This document shows positions 21,812-35,295 of a stretch of 64,000 nucleotides of DNA, one piece after another (within the stretch, counting starts at the first letter, position 1; every line of letters starts with the position of its first letter). The DNA lies in assembly GCA_959347315.1 (NCBI GenBank), contig OY365817.1:6383731-6447730 (forward strand). Direction: 5' to 3'. The stretch comes from Bimastos eiseni (lineage: Eukaryota > Annelida > Clitellata > Crassiclitellata > Lumbricidae). Below the pieces are notes generated by a model. It did no database searches and was not told where the DNA came from. It saw only the letters and a list, made by a program, of their open reading frames with translations. Position numbers and translations under genes: made by a program.

Positions 21812-23168
21812 GTGCACCAATCAGAGCTGTCGTCAATAACTACCGCTTGTATAAATATTACGTCATTATCTCGAAAAACAATCGTTTTAAAGTGTTTCAA
21901 AGCATTAGTTGAAAGTCGTTGCAATATGGTAAGGAAACGAGCGGCAGACTTAATATTTGCACATATAGTAAAGGTCTATAAGGACTCCAGTCTGGCCAAA
22001 TATCGCATCTCCATATCAAAGAACGATCAAATGCCAGGGTTTCAAACTGTTTTCATTCGAATCGATGTCATTGTTCGAAGCTCGACACTAGAGGTTTAAC
22101 CTGTGTCCCAATCAGAGCTGTCGCCAATAACTACCGCTTGTATAAATATTACGTCATTATCTCGAGAAACAATGGTTTTAAAGTGTTTCAAAGCATTGGT
22201 TTAAAATCGCTGCAATTTCGTAAGGAAACGAGCGGCAGACTTAATATTTGCACATATATTAAGGGTCTGTGAGGGTTCCAGTCTGGCCAAATATCGCTTC
22301 TCCATCTAATAGAACGATCAAATGCCAGGTAACCTGTCCACCAATCAGAGTTGTCGCCAGTAACTACCGGTTGTATAAATATTACGTCATTATCTCGAAA
22401 AACAATCGTTTTAAAGTGTTTCAAAGCATTGGTTTAAAATCGTTGCAATTTGGTAAGGAAACGAGCGGCAGACTTGATATTTGCACATATAGTAAAAAAT
22501 AGTTTTAAAGCGTTTCATACCATTATCTTGAAATCAATATAATTTCACAAGGAAACTAGCTGCAGACTTGATATTTGCACATAGAGTAAAGGTCTATAAG
22601 GACTCCAGTCTGGCCAAATATCGCTTCTCCATCTCAAAGAACGATCAAATGCCAGGGTTTCAAACTTTTTTCATGGGAATCGATGTCATTGCTCAAAGCT
22701 GTACACTAGAGGCTTGACCTGTGCACTAATCAGAGCTGTCGCCAATAACTACCGCCTGTAAAAATAATACGTCATTATCTCGAAAAACAATCGTTTTTAG
22801 GCGTTTCATAGCATATTCTTGAAATCGATGTAATTTCACAACGAAACGAGCTGCACACTTAATATTTGCACATACCCTGTGCACCAATCAGAGTTGTCGC
22901 CAGTAACAACGGTTGTATAAATATCACGTCATCATCTCGAATAGCAATCGTTTTAAAGCGTTTCATACCATTATCTTGAAATCAATGTAATTTCACAACG
23001 AAACGAGCTGCACACTTAATATTTGCACATATAGTAAAGGTCTATAAGGACTACAATCTGGCCAAAAATCGCCTCTGCATATCAAAGAACGATCAAATGC
23101 CAGGGTTTCAAACTTATTTCATTGGAATCGATGTCATTGTTCGAAGCTCGACACTAGAGGTTTAACCT
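21812..23168 (+). repeat. Short higher-order repeat of 1,357 bp (a-e only)
   Basis: Landmark a is followed directly by e at 376 bp (22188), then 981 bp to the next a. b, c and d are missing. The length is the sum of the canonical a-next (376) and e-a (981) intervals, so it looks like an exact block deletion. The same form occurs at 32677-34033 and 35296-36652. Confidence 0.85.
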
Positions 23169-26100
23169 GTGCACCAATCAGAGCTGTCGTCAATAACTAC
23201 CGCTTGTATAAATATTACGTCATTATCTCGAAAAACAATCGTTTTAAAGTGTTTCAAAGCATTAGTTGAAAGTCGTTGCAATATGGTAAGGAAACGAGCG
23301 GCAGACTTAATATTTGCACATATAGTAAAGGTCTATAAGGACTCCAGTCTGGCCAAATATCGCATCTCCATATCAAAGAACGATCAAATGCCAGGGTTTC
23401 AAACTGTTTTCATTGGAATCGATGTCATTGTTCGAAGCTCGACACTAGAGGTTTAACCTGTGTCCCAATCAGAGCTGTCGCCAATAACTACCGCTTGTAT
23501 AAATATTACGTCATTATCTCGAAAAACAATCGTTTTAAAGTGTTTCAAAGCATTGGTTTAAAATCGTTGCAATTTGGTAAGGAAACGAGCGGCAGACTTA
23601 ATATTTGCACATATAGTAAAGGACTGTGAGGGTTCCAGTCTGGCCAAATATCGCTTCTCCATCTCATAGAACGATCAAATGCCATGTAACCTGTGCACCA
23701 ATCAGAGCTGTCGCCAATGTCTACCGCTTGTATAAATATTACGTCATTATCTCGAAAAACAATCGTTTTTAAGCGTTTCATACCATCATCTTGAAATCAA
23801 TGTAATTTCACAAGGAAACGAGCTGCAGACTTAATATTTGCACATAGAGTAAAGGTCTATAAGGACTCCAGTCTGGCCAAATATCGCTTCGCCATCTCAA
23901 AGAACGATTAAATGCCAGGGTTTCAAACTTTTTTCATGGGAATCGATGTCATTGCTCAAAGCTGTACACTAGAGGCTTGACCTGTGCACTAATCAGAGCT
24001 GTCGCCAATAACTACCGCCTGTAAAAATAATACGTCATTATCTCGAAAAACAATCGTTTTTAGGCGTTTCATAGCATATTCTTGAAATCGATGTAATTTC
24101 ACAACGAAACGAGCTGCACACTTAATATTTGCACATACCCTGTGCACCAATCAGAGTTGTCGCCAGTAACAACGGTTGTATAAATATCACGTCATCATCT
24201 CGAATAGCAATCGTTTTAAAGCGTTTCATACCATTATCTTGAAATCAATGTAATTTCACAACGAAACGAGCTGCACACTTAATATTTGCACATATAGTAA
24301 AGGTCTATAAGGACTACAATCTCGCCAAAAATCGCCTCTGCATATCAAAGAACGATCAAATGCCAGGGTTTCAAACTTATTTCATTGGAATCGATGTCAT
24401 TGTTCGAAGCTCGACACTAGAGGTTTAACCTGTGCACCAATCAGAGCTGTCGTCAATAACTACCGCTTGTATAAATATTACGTCATTATCTCGAAAAACA
24501 ATCGTTTTAAAGTGTTTCAAAGCATTGGTTTAAAATCGTTGCAATTTGGTAAGGAAACGAGCGGCAGACTTAATATTTGCACATATAGTAAAGGTCTGTG
24601 AGGGTTCCAGTCTGGCCAAATATCGCTTCTCCATCTCATAGAACGATCAAATGCCAGGTAACCTATGCACCAATCAGAGCTGTCGCCAATGTCTACCGCT
24701 TGTATAAATATTACGTCATTATCTCGAAAAACAATCGTTTTTAAGCGTTTCATACCATCATCTTGAAATCAATGTAATTTCACAAGGAAACGAGCTGCAG
24801 ACTTAATATTTGCACATAGAGTAAAGGTCTATAAGGACTCCAGTCTGGCCAAATATCGCTTCGCCATCTCAAAGAACGATTAAATGCCAGGGTTTCAAAC
24901 TTTTTTCATTGGAATCGATGTCATTGTTCGAAGCTCGACACTAGAGGTTTAACTGTGCACCAATCAGAGCTGTCGCCAATAACTACCGCTTGTATAAATA
25001 TTATGTCATTATCTCGAGAAACAATGGTTTTAAAGTGTTTCAAAGCATTGGTTTAAAATCGCTGCAATTTCGTAAGGAAACGAGCGGCAGACTTAATATT
25101 TGCACATATAGTAAAGGTCTGTGAGGGTTCCAGTCTGGCCAAATATCGCTTCTCCATCTCATAGAACGATCAAATGCCAGGTAACCTATGCACCAATCAG
25201 AGCTGTCGCCAATGTCTACCGCTTGTATAAATATTACGTCATTATCTCGAAAAACAATCGTTTTTAAGCGTTTCATACCATCATCTTGAAATCAATGTAA
25301 TTTCACAAGGAAACGAGCTGCAGACTTAATATTTGCACATAGAGTAAAGGTCTATAAGGACTCCAGTCTGGCCAAATATCGCTTCGCCATCTCAAAGAAC
25401 GATTAAATGCCAGGGTTTCAAACTTTTTTCATTGGAATCGATGTCATTGTTCGAAGCTCGACACTAGAGGTTTAACTGTGCACCAATCAGAGCTGTCGCC
25501 AATAACTACCGCTTGTATAAATATTACGTCATTATCTCGAGAAACAATGGTTTTAAAGTGTTTCAAAGCATTGGTTTAAAATCGCTGCAATTTCGTAAGG
25601 AAACGAGCGGCAGACTTAATATTTGCACATATATTAAGGGTCTGTGAGGGTTCCAGTCTGGCCAAATATCGCTTCTCCATCTAATAGAACGATCAAATGC
25701 CAGGTAACCTGTCCACCAATCAGAGTTGTCGCCAGTAACTACCGGTTGTATAAATATTACGTCATTATCTCGAAAAACAATCGTTTTAAAGTGTTTCAAA
25801 GCATTGGTTTAAAATCGTTGCAATTTGGTAAGGAAACGAGCGGCAGACTTGATATTTGCACATATAGTAAAAAATAGTTTTAAAGCGTTTCATACCATTA
25901 TCTTGAAATCAATATAATTTCACAAGGAAACTAGCTGCAGACTTGATATTTGCACATAGAGTAAAGGTCTATAAGGACTCCAGTCTGGCCAAATATCGCT
26001 TCTCCATCTCAAAGAACGATCAAATGCCAGGGTTTCAAACTTTTTTCATGGGAATCGATGTCATTGCTCAAAGCTGTACACTAGAGGCTTGACCTGTGCA

Positions 26101-26543
26101 CTAATCAGAGCTGTCGCCAATAACTACCGCCTGTAAAAATAATACGTCATTATCTCGAAAAACAATCGTTTTTAGGCGTTTCATAGCATATTCTTGAAAT
26201 CGATGTAATTTCACAACGAAACGAGCTGCACACTTAATATTTGCACATACCCTGTGCACCAATCAGAGTTGTCGCCAGTAACAACGGTTGTATAAATATC
26301 ACGTCATCATCTCGAATAGCAATCGTTTTAAAGCGTTTCATACCATTATCTTGAAATCAATGTAATTTCACAACGAAACGAGCTGCACACTTAATATTTG
26401 CACATATAGTAAAGGTCTATAAGGACTACAATCTGGCCAAAAATCGCCTCTGCATATCAAAGAACGATCAAATGCCAGGGTTTCAAACTTATTTCATTGG
26501 AATCGATGTCATTGTTCGAAGCTCGACACTAGAGGTTTAACCT
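23169..26543 (+). repeat. Higher-order repeat copy of 3,375 bp (a-b-d-d'-e)
   Basis: Subunits: a 23169, b 23545, d 24517, hybrid d' 25040, e 25563, next a 26544. Subunit c is missing and a second TCGTCAATAAC module lies at about 24432. d' joins an e-type tail (CGCTGCAATTTCG) to d-type B and P modules. The P module at 24950-25008 carries TTATGTCA, a CpG to TpG change. Confidence 0.82.
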
Positions 26544-29301
26544 GTGCACCAATCAGAGCTGTCGTCAATAACTACCGCTTGTATAAATATTACGTCATTA
26601 TCTCGAAAAACAATCGTTTTAAAGTGTTTCAAAGCATTAGTTGAAAGTCGTTGCAATATGGTAAGGAAACGAGCGGCAGACTTAATATTTGCACATATAG
26701 TAAAGGTCTATAAGGACTCCAGTCTGGCCAAATATCGCATCTCCATATCAAAGAACGATCAAATGCCAGGGTTTCAAACTGTTTTCATTCGAATCGATGT
26801 CATTGTTCGAAGCTCGACACTAGAGGTTTAACCTGTGTCCCAATCAGAGCTGTCGCCAATAACTACCGCTTGTATAAATATTACGTCATTATCTCGAAAA
26901 ACAATCGTTTTAAAGTGTTTCAAAGCATTGGTTTAAAATCGTTGCAATTTGGTAAGGAAACGAGCGGCAGACTTAATATTTGCACATATAGTAAAGGACT
27001 GTGAGGGTTCCAGTCTGGCCAAATATCGCTTCTCCATCTCATAGAACGATCAAATGCCATGTAACCTGTGCACCAATCAGAGCTGTCGCCAATGTCTACC
27101 GCTTGTATAAATATTACGTCATTATCTCGAAAAACAATCGTTTTTAAGCGTTTCATACCATCATCTTGAAATCAATGTAATTTCACAAGGAAACGAGCTG
27201 CAGACTTAATATTTGCACATAGAGTAAAGGTCTATAAGGACTCCAGTCTGGCCAAATATCGCTTCGCCATCTCAAAGAACGATTAAATGCCAGGGTTTCA
27301 AACTTTTTTCATGGGAATCGATGTCATTGCTCAAAGCTGTACACTAGAGGCTTGACCTGTGCACTAATCAGAGCTGTCGCCAATAACTACCGCCTGTAAA
27401 AATAATACGTCATTATCTCGAAAAACAATCGTTTTTAGGCGTTTCATAGCATATTCTTGAAATCGATGTAATTTCACAACGAAACGAGCTGCACACTTAA
27501 TATTTGCACATACCCTGTGCACCAATCAGAGTTGTCGCCAGTAACAACGGTTGTATAAATATCACGTCATCATCTCGAATAGCAATCGTTTTAAAGCGTT
27601 TCATACCATTATCTTGAAATCAATGTAATTTCACAACGAAACGAGCTGCACACTTAATATTTGCACATATAGTAAAGGTCTATAAGGACTACAATCTCGC
27701 CAAAAATCGCCTCTGCATATCAAAGAACGATCAAATGCCAGGGTTTCAAACTTATTTCATTGGAATCGATGTCATTGTTCGAAGCTCGACACTAGAGGTT
27801 TAACCTGTGCACCAATCAGAGCTGTCGTCAATAACTACCGCTTGTATAAATATTACGTCATTATCTCGAAAAACAATCGTTTTAAAGTGTTTCAAAGCAT
27901 TGGTTTAAAATCGTTGCAATTTGGTAAGGAAACGAGCGGCAGACTTAATATTTGCACATATAGTAAAGGTCTGTGAGGGTTCCAGTCTGGCCAAATATCG
28001 CTTCTCCATCTCATAGAACGATCAAATGCCAGGTAACCTATGCACCAATCAGAGCTGTCGCCAATGTCTACCGCTTGTATAAATATTACGTCATTATCTC
28101 GAAAAACAATCGTTTTTAAGCGTTTCATACCATCATCTTGAAATCAATGTAATTTCACAAGGAAACGAGCTGCAGACTTAATATTTGCACATAGAGTAAA
28201 GGTCTATAAGGACTCCAGTCTGGCCAAATATCGCTTCGCCATCTCAAAGAACGATTAAATGCCAGGGTTTCAAACTTTTTTCATTGGAATCGATGTCATT
28301 GTTCGAAGCTCGACACTAGAGGTTTAACTGTGCACCAATCAGAGCTGTCGCCAATAACTACCGCTTGTATAAATATTATGTCATTATCTCGAGAAACAAT
28401 GGTTTTAAAGTGTTTCAAAGCATTGGTTTAAAATCGCTGCAATTTCGTAAGGAAACGAGCGGCAGACTTAATATTTGCACATATAGTAAAGGTCTGTGAG
28501 GGTTCCAGTCTGGCCAAATATCGCTTCTCCATCTCATAGAACGATCAAATGCCAGGTAACCTATGCACCAATCAGAGCTGTCGCCAATGTCTACCGCTTG
28601 TATAAATATTACGTCATTATCTCGAAAAACAATCGTTTTTAAGCGTTTCATACCATCATCTTGAAATCAATGTAATTTCACAAGGAAACTAGCTGCAGAC
28701 TTGATATTTGCACATAGAGTAAAGGTCTATAAGGACTCCAGTCTGGCCAAATATCGCTTCTCCATCTCAAAGAACGATCAAATGCCAGGGTTTCAAACTT
28801 TTTTCATGGGAATCGATGTCATTGCTCAAAGCTGTACACTAGAGGCTTGACCTGTGCACTAATCAGAGCTGTCGCCAATAACTACCGCCTGTAAAAATAA
28901 TACGTCATTATCTCGAAAAACAATCGTTTTTAGGCGTTTCATAGCATATTCTTGAAATCGATGTAATTTCACAACGAAACGAGCTGCACACTTAATATTT
29001 GCACATACCCTGTGCACCAATCAGAGTTGTCGCCAGTAACAACGGTTGTATAAATATCACGTCATCATCTCGAATAGCAATCGTTTTAAAGCGTTTCATA
29101 CCATTATCTTGAAATCAATGTAATTTCACAACGAAACGAGCTGCACACTTAATATTTGCACATATAGTAAAGGTCTATAAGGACTACAATCTGGCCAAAA
29201 ATCGCCTCTGCATATCAAAGAACGATCAAATGCCAGGGTTTCAAACTTATTTCATTGGAATCGATGTCATTGTTCGAAGCTCGACACTAGAGGTTTAACC
29301 T
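26544..29301 (+). repeat. Higher-order repeat copy of 2,758 bp (a-b-d-d')
   Basis: Same order as 23169-26543 up to d' (28415), then directly into the 448-type block (TTTCACAAGGAAACTAGCTG near 28676) without e. It is 617 bp shorter than the 3,375-bp form. It keeps the TTATGTCA mutation (28376-28383), so it descends from the same ancestor. Confidence 0.82.
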
Positions 29302-32300
29302 GTGCACCAATCAGAGCTGTCGTCAATAACTACCGCTTGTATAAATATTACGTCATTATCTCGAAAAACAATCGTTTTAAAGTGTTTCAAAGCATTAGTT
29401 GAAAGTCGTTGCAATATGGTAAGGAAACGAGCGGCAGACTTAATATTTGCACATATAGTAAAGGTCTATAAGGACTCCAGTCTGGCCAAATATCGCATCT
29501 CCATATCAAAGAACGATCAAATGCCAGGGTTTCAAACTGTTTTCATTCGAATCGATGTCATTGTTCGAAGCTCGACACTAGAGGTTTAACCTGTGTCCCA
29601 ATCAGAGCTGTCGCCAATAACTACCGCTTGTATAAATATTACGTCATTATCTCGAAAAACAATCGTTTTAAAGTGTTTCAAAGCATTGGTTTAAAATCGT
29701 TGCAATTTGGTAAGGAAACGAGCGGCAGACTTAATATTTGCACATATAGTAAAGGACTGTGAGGGTTCCAGTCTGGCCAAATATCGCTTCTCCATCTCAT
29801 AGAACGATCAAATGCCATGTAACCTGTGCACCAATCAGAGCTGTCGCCAATGTCTACCGCTTGTATAAATATTACGTCATTATCTCGAAAAACAATCGTT
29901 TTTAAGCGTTTCATACCATCATCTTGAAATCAATGTAATTTCACAAGGAAACGAGCTGCAGACTTAATATTTGCACATAGAGTAAAGGTCTATAAGGACT
30001 CCAGTCTGGCCAAATATCGCTTCGCCATCTCAAAGAACGATTAAATGCCAGGGTTTCAAACTTTTTTCATGGGAATCGATGTCATTGCTCAAAGCTGTAC
30101 ACTAGAGGCTTGACCTGTGCACTAATCAGAGCTGTCGCCAATAACTACCGCCTGTAAAAATAATACGTCATTATCTCGAAAAACAATCGTTTTTAGGCGT
30201 TTCATAGCATATTCTTGAAATCGATGTAATTTCACAACGAAACGAGCTGCACACTTAATATTTGCACATACCCTGTGCACCAATCAGAGTTGTCGCCAGT
30301 AACAACGGTTGTATAAATATCACGTCATCATCTCGAATAGCAATCGTTTTAAAGCGTTTCATACCATTATCTTGAAATCAATGTAATTTCACAACGAAAC
30401 GAGCTGCACACTTAATATTTGCACATATAGTAAAGGTCTATAAGGACTACAATCTCGCCAAAAATCGCCTCTGCATATCAAAGAACGATCAAATGCCAGG
30501 GTTTCAAACTTATTTCATTGGAATCGATGTCATTGTTCGAAGCTCGACACTAGAGGTTTAACCTGTGCACCAATCAGAGCTGTCGTCAATAACTACCGCT
30601 TGTATAAATATTACGTCATTATCTCGAAAAACAATCGTTTTAAAGTGTTTCAAAGCATTGGTTTAAAATCGTTGCAATTTGGTAAGGAAACGAGCGGCAG
30701 ACTTAATATTTGCACATATAGTAAAGGTCTGTGAGGGTTCCAGTCTGGCCAAATATCGCTTCTCCATCTCATAGAACGATCAAATGCCAGGTAACCTATG
30801 CACCAATCAGAGCTGTCGCCAATGTCTACCGCTTGTATAAATATTACGTCATTATCTCGAAAAACAATCGTTTTTAAGCGTTTCATACCATCATCTTGAA
30901 ATCAATGTAATTTCACAAGGAAACGAGCTGCAGACTTAATATTTGCACATAGAGTAAAGGTCTATAAGGACTCCAGTCTGGCCAAATATCGCTTCGCCAT
31001 CTCAAAGAACGATTAAATGCCAGGGTTTCAAACTTTTTTCATTGGAATCGATGTCATTGTTCGAAGCTCGACACTAGAGGTTTAACTGTGCACCAATCAG
31101 AGCTGTCGCCAATAACTACCGCTTGTATAAATATTATGTCATTATCTCGAGAAACAATGGTTTTAAAGTGTTTCAAAGCATTGGTTTAAAATCGCTGCAA
31201 TTTCGTAAGGAAACGAGCGGCAGACTTAATATTTGCACATATAGTAAAGGTCTGTGAGGGTTCCAGTCTGGCCAAATATCGCTTCTCCATCTCATAGAAC
31301 GATCAAATGCCAGGTAACCTATGCACCAATCAGAGCTGTCGCCAATGTCTACCGCTTGTATAAATATTACGTCATTATCTCGAAAAACAATCGTTTTTAA
31401 GCGTTTCATACCATCATCTTGAAATCAATGTAATTTCACAAGGAAACGAGCTGCAGACTTAATATTTGCACATAGAGTAAAGGTCTATAAGGACTCCAGT
31501 CTGGCCAAATATCGCTTCGCCATCTCAAAGAACGATTAAATGCCAGGGTTTCAAACTTTTTTCATTGGAATCGATGTCATTGTTCGAAGCTCGACACTAG
31601 AGGTTTAACTGTGCACCAATCAGAGCTGTCGCCAATAACTACCGCTTGTATAAATATTACGTCATTATCTCGAGAAACAATGGTTTTAAAGTGTTTCAAA
31701 GCATTGGTTTAAAATCGCTGCAATTTCGTAAGGAAACGAGCGGCAGACTTAATATTTGCACATATATTAAGGGTCTGTGAGGGTTCCAGTCTGGCCAAAT
31801 ATCGCTTCTCCATCTAATAGAACGATCAAATGCCAGGTAACCTGTCCACCAATCAGAGTTGTCGCCAGTAACTACCGGTTGTATAAATATTACGTCATTA
31901 TCTCGAAAAACAATCGTTTTAAAGTGTTTCAAAGCATTGGTTTAAAATCGTTGCAATTTGGTAAGGAAACGAGCGGCAGACTTGATATTTGCACATATAG
32001 TAAAAAATAGTTTTAAAGCGTTTCATACCATTATCTTGAAATCAATATAATTTCACAAGGAAACTAGCTGCAGACTTGATATTTGCACATAGAGTAAAGG
32101 TCTATAAGGACTCCAGTCTGGCCAAATATCGCTTCTCCATCTCAAAGAACGATCAAATGCCAGGGTTTCAAACTTTTTTCATGGGAATCGATGTCATTGC
32201 TCAAAGCTGTACACTAGAGGCTTGACCTGTGCACTAATCAGAGCTGTCGCCAATAACTACCGCCTGTAAAAATAATACGTCATTATCTCGAAAAACAATC

Positions 32301-32676
32301 GTTTTTAGGCGTTTCATAGCATATTCTTGAAATCGATGTAATTTCACAACGAAACGAGCTGCACACTTAATATTTGCACATACCCTGTGCACCAATCAGA
32401 GTTGTCGCCAGTAACAACGGTTGTATAAATATCACGTCATCATCTCGAATAGCAATCGTTTTAAAGCGTTTCATACCATTATCTTGAAATCAATGTAATT
32501 TCACAACGAAACGAGCTGCACACTTAATATTTGCACATATAGTAAAGGTCTATAAGGACTACAATCTCGCCAAAAATCGCCTCTGCATATCAAAGAACGA
32601 TCAAATGCCAGGGTTTCAAACTTATTTCATTGGAATCGATGTCATTGTTCGAAGCTCGACACTAGAGGTTTAACCT
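29302..32676 (+). repeat. Higher-order repeat copy of 3,375 bp (a-b-d-d'-e), second
   Basis: Subunits: a 29302, b 29678, d 30650, d' 31173, e 31696, next a 32677; all intervals equal those of 23169-26543. The TTATGTCA mutation is again present at 31134-31141. Confidence 0.85.
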
Positions 32677-34033
32677 GTGCACCAATCAGAGCTGTCGTCA
32701 ATAACTACCGCTTGTATAAATATTACGTCATTATCTCGAAAAACAATCGTTTTAAAGTGTTTCAAAGCATTAGTTGAAAGTCGTTGCAATATGGTAAGGA
32801 AACGAGCGGCAGACTTAATATTTGCACATATAGTAAAGGTCTATAAGGACTCCAGTCTGGCCAAATATCGCATCTCCATATCAAAGAACGAACAAATGCC
32901 AGGGTTTCAAACTGTTTTCATTCGAATCGATGTCATTGTTCGAAGCTCGACACTAGAGGTTTAACCTGTGTCCCAATCAGAGCTGTCGCCAATAACTACC
33001 GCTTGTATAAATATTACGTCATTATCTCGAGAAACAATGGTTTTAAAGTGTTTCAAAGCATTGGTTTAAAATCGCTGCAATTTCGTAAGGAAACGAGCGG
33101 CAGACTTAATATTTGCACATATATTAAGGGTCTGTGAGGGTTCCAGTCTGGCCAAATATCGCTTCTCCATCTAATAGAACGATCAAATGCCAGGTAACCT
33201 GTCCACCAATCAGAGTTGTCGCCAGTAACTACCGGTTGTATAAATATTACGTCATTATCTCGAAAAACAATCGTTTTAAAGTGTTTCAAAGCATTGGTTT
33301 AAAATCGTTGCAATTTGGTAAGGAAACGAGCGGCAGACTTGATATTTGCACATATAGTAAAAAATAGTTTTAAAGCGTTTCATACCATTATCTTGAAATC
33401 AATATAATTTCACAAGGAAACTAGCTGCAGACTTGATATTTGCACATAGAGTAAAGGTCTATAAGGACTCCAGTCTGGCCAAATATCGCTTCTCCATCTC
33501 AAAGAACGATCAAATGCCAGGGTTTCAAACTTTTTTCATGGGAATCGATGTCATTGCTCAAAGCTGTACACTAGAGGCTTGACCTGTGCACTAATCAGAG
33601 CTGTCGCCAATAACTACCGCCTGTAAAAATAATACGTCATTATCTCGAAAAACAATCGTTTTTAGGCGTTTCATAGCATTTTCTTGAAATCGATGTAATT
33701 TCACAACGAAACGAGCTGCACACTTAATATTTGCACATACCCTGTGCACCAATCAGAGTTGTCGCCAGTAACAACGGTTGTATAAATATCACGTCATCAT
33801 CTCGAATAGCAATCGTTTTAAAGCGTTTCATACCATTATCTTGAAATCAATGTAATTTCACAACGAAACGAGCTGCACACTTAATATTTGCACATATAGT
33901 AAAGGTCTATAAGGACTACAATCTCGCCAAAAATCGCCTCTGCATATCAAAGAACGATCAAATGCCAGGGTTTCAAACTTATTTCATTGGAATCGATGTC
34001 ATTGTTCGAAGCTCGACACTAGAGGTTTAACCT
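32677..34033 (+). repeat. Short higher-order repeat of 1,357 bp (a-e), second
   Basis: a 32677, e 33053, next a 34034. Private change: GAACGAACAAATG near 32887 where other copies have GAACGATCAAATG. The 448-type block here has CATTTTCTTG (near 33678) instead of CATATTCTTG. Confidence 0.85.
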
Positions 34034-35295
34034 GTGCACCAATCAGAGCTGTCGTCAATAACTACCGCTTGTATAAATATTACGTCATTATCTCGAAAAA
34101 CAATCGTTTTAAAGTGTTTCAAAGCATTAGTTGAAAGTCGTTGCAATATGGTAAGGAAACGAGCGGCAGACTTAATATTTGCACATATAGTAAAGGTCTA
34201 TAAGGACTCCAGTCTGGCCAAATATCGCATCTCCATATCAAAGAACGATCAAATGCCAGGGTTTCAAACTGTTTTCATTCGAATCGATGTCATTGTTCGA
34301 AGCTCGACACTAGAGGTTTAACCTGTGTCCCAATCAGAGCTGTCGCCAATAACTACCGCTTGTATAAATATTACGTCATTATCTCGAAAAACAATCGTTT
34401 TAAAGTGTTTCAAAGCATTGGTTTAAAATCGTTGCAATTTGGTAAGGAAACGAGCGGCAGACTTAATATTTGCACATATAGTAAAGGACTGTGAGGGTTC
34501 CAGTCTGGCCAAATATCGCTTCTCCATCTCATAGAACGATCAAATGCCATGTAACCTGTGCACCAATCAGAGCTGTCGCCAATGTCTACCGCTTGTATAA
34601 ATATTACGTCATTATCTCGAAAAACAATCGTTTTTAAGCGTTTCATACCATCATCTTGAAATCAATGTAATTTCACAAGGAAACGAGCTGTAGACTTAAT
34701 ATTTGCACATAGAGTAAAGGTCTATAAGGACTCCAGTCTGGCCAAATATCGCTTCGCCATCTCAAAGAACGATTAAATGCCAGGGTTTCAAACTTTTTTC
34801 ATTGGAATCGATGTCATTGTTCGAAGCTCGACACTAGAGGTTTAACTGTGCACCAATCAGAGCTGTCGCCAATAACTACCGCTTGTATAAATAATACGTC
34901 ATTATCTCGAAAAACAATCGTTTTTAGGCGTTTCATAGCATTATCTTGAAATCGATGTAATTTCACAACGAAACGAGCTGCACACTTAATATTTGCACAT
35001 AACCTGTGCACCAATCAGAGTTGTCGCCAGTAACAACGGTTGTATAAATATCACGTCATCATCTCGAATAGCAATCGTTTTAAAGCGTTTCATACCATTA
35101 TCTTGAAATCAATGTAATTTCACAACGAAACGAGCTGCACACTTAATATTTGCACATATAGTAAAGGTCTATAAGGACTACAATCTCGCCAAAAATCGCC
35201 TCTGCATATCAAAGAACGATCAAATGCCAGGGTTTCAAACTTATTTCATTGGAATCGATGTCATTGTTCGAAGCTCGACACTAGAGGTTTAACCT
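34034..35295 (+). repeat. Higher-order repeat copy of 1,262 bp (a-b-c)
   Basis: a 34034, b 34410, c 34814, next a 35296. d and e are missing. The c tail reads GAGCTGCACACTT here, unlike the usual GAGCTCCACACTT, and the b tail has GAGCTGTAGACTT near 34687, which loses the CTGCAG site. Confidence 0.82.
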
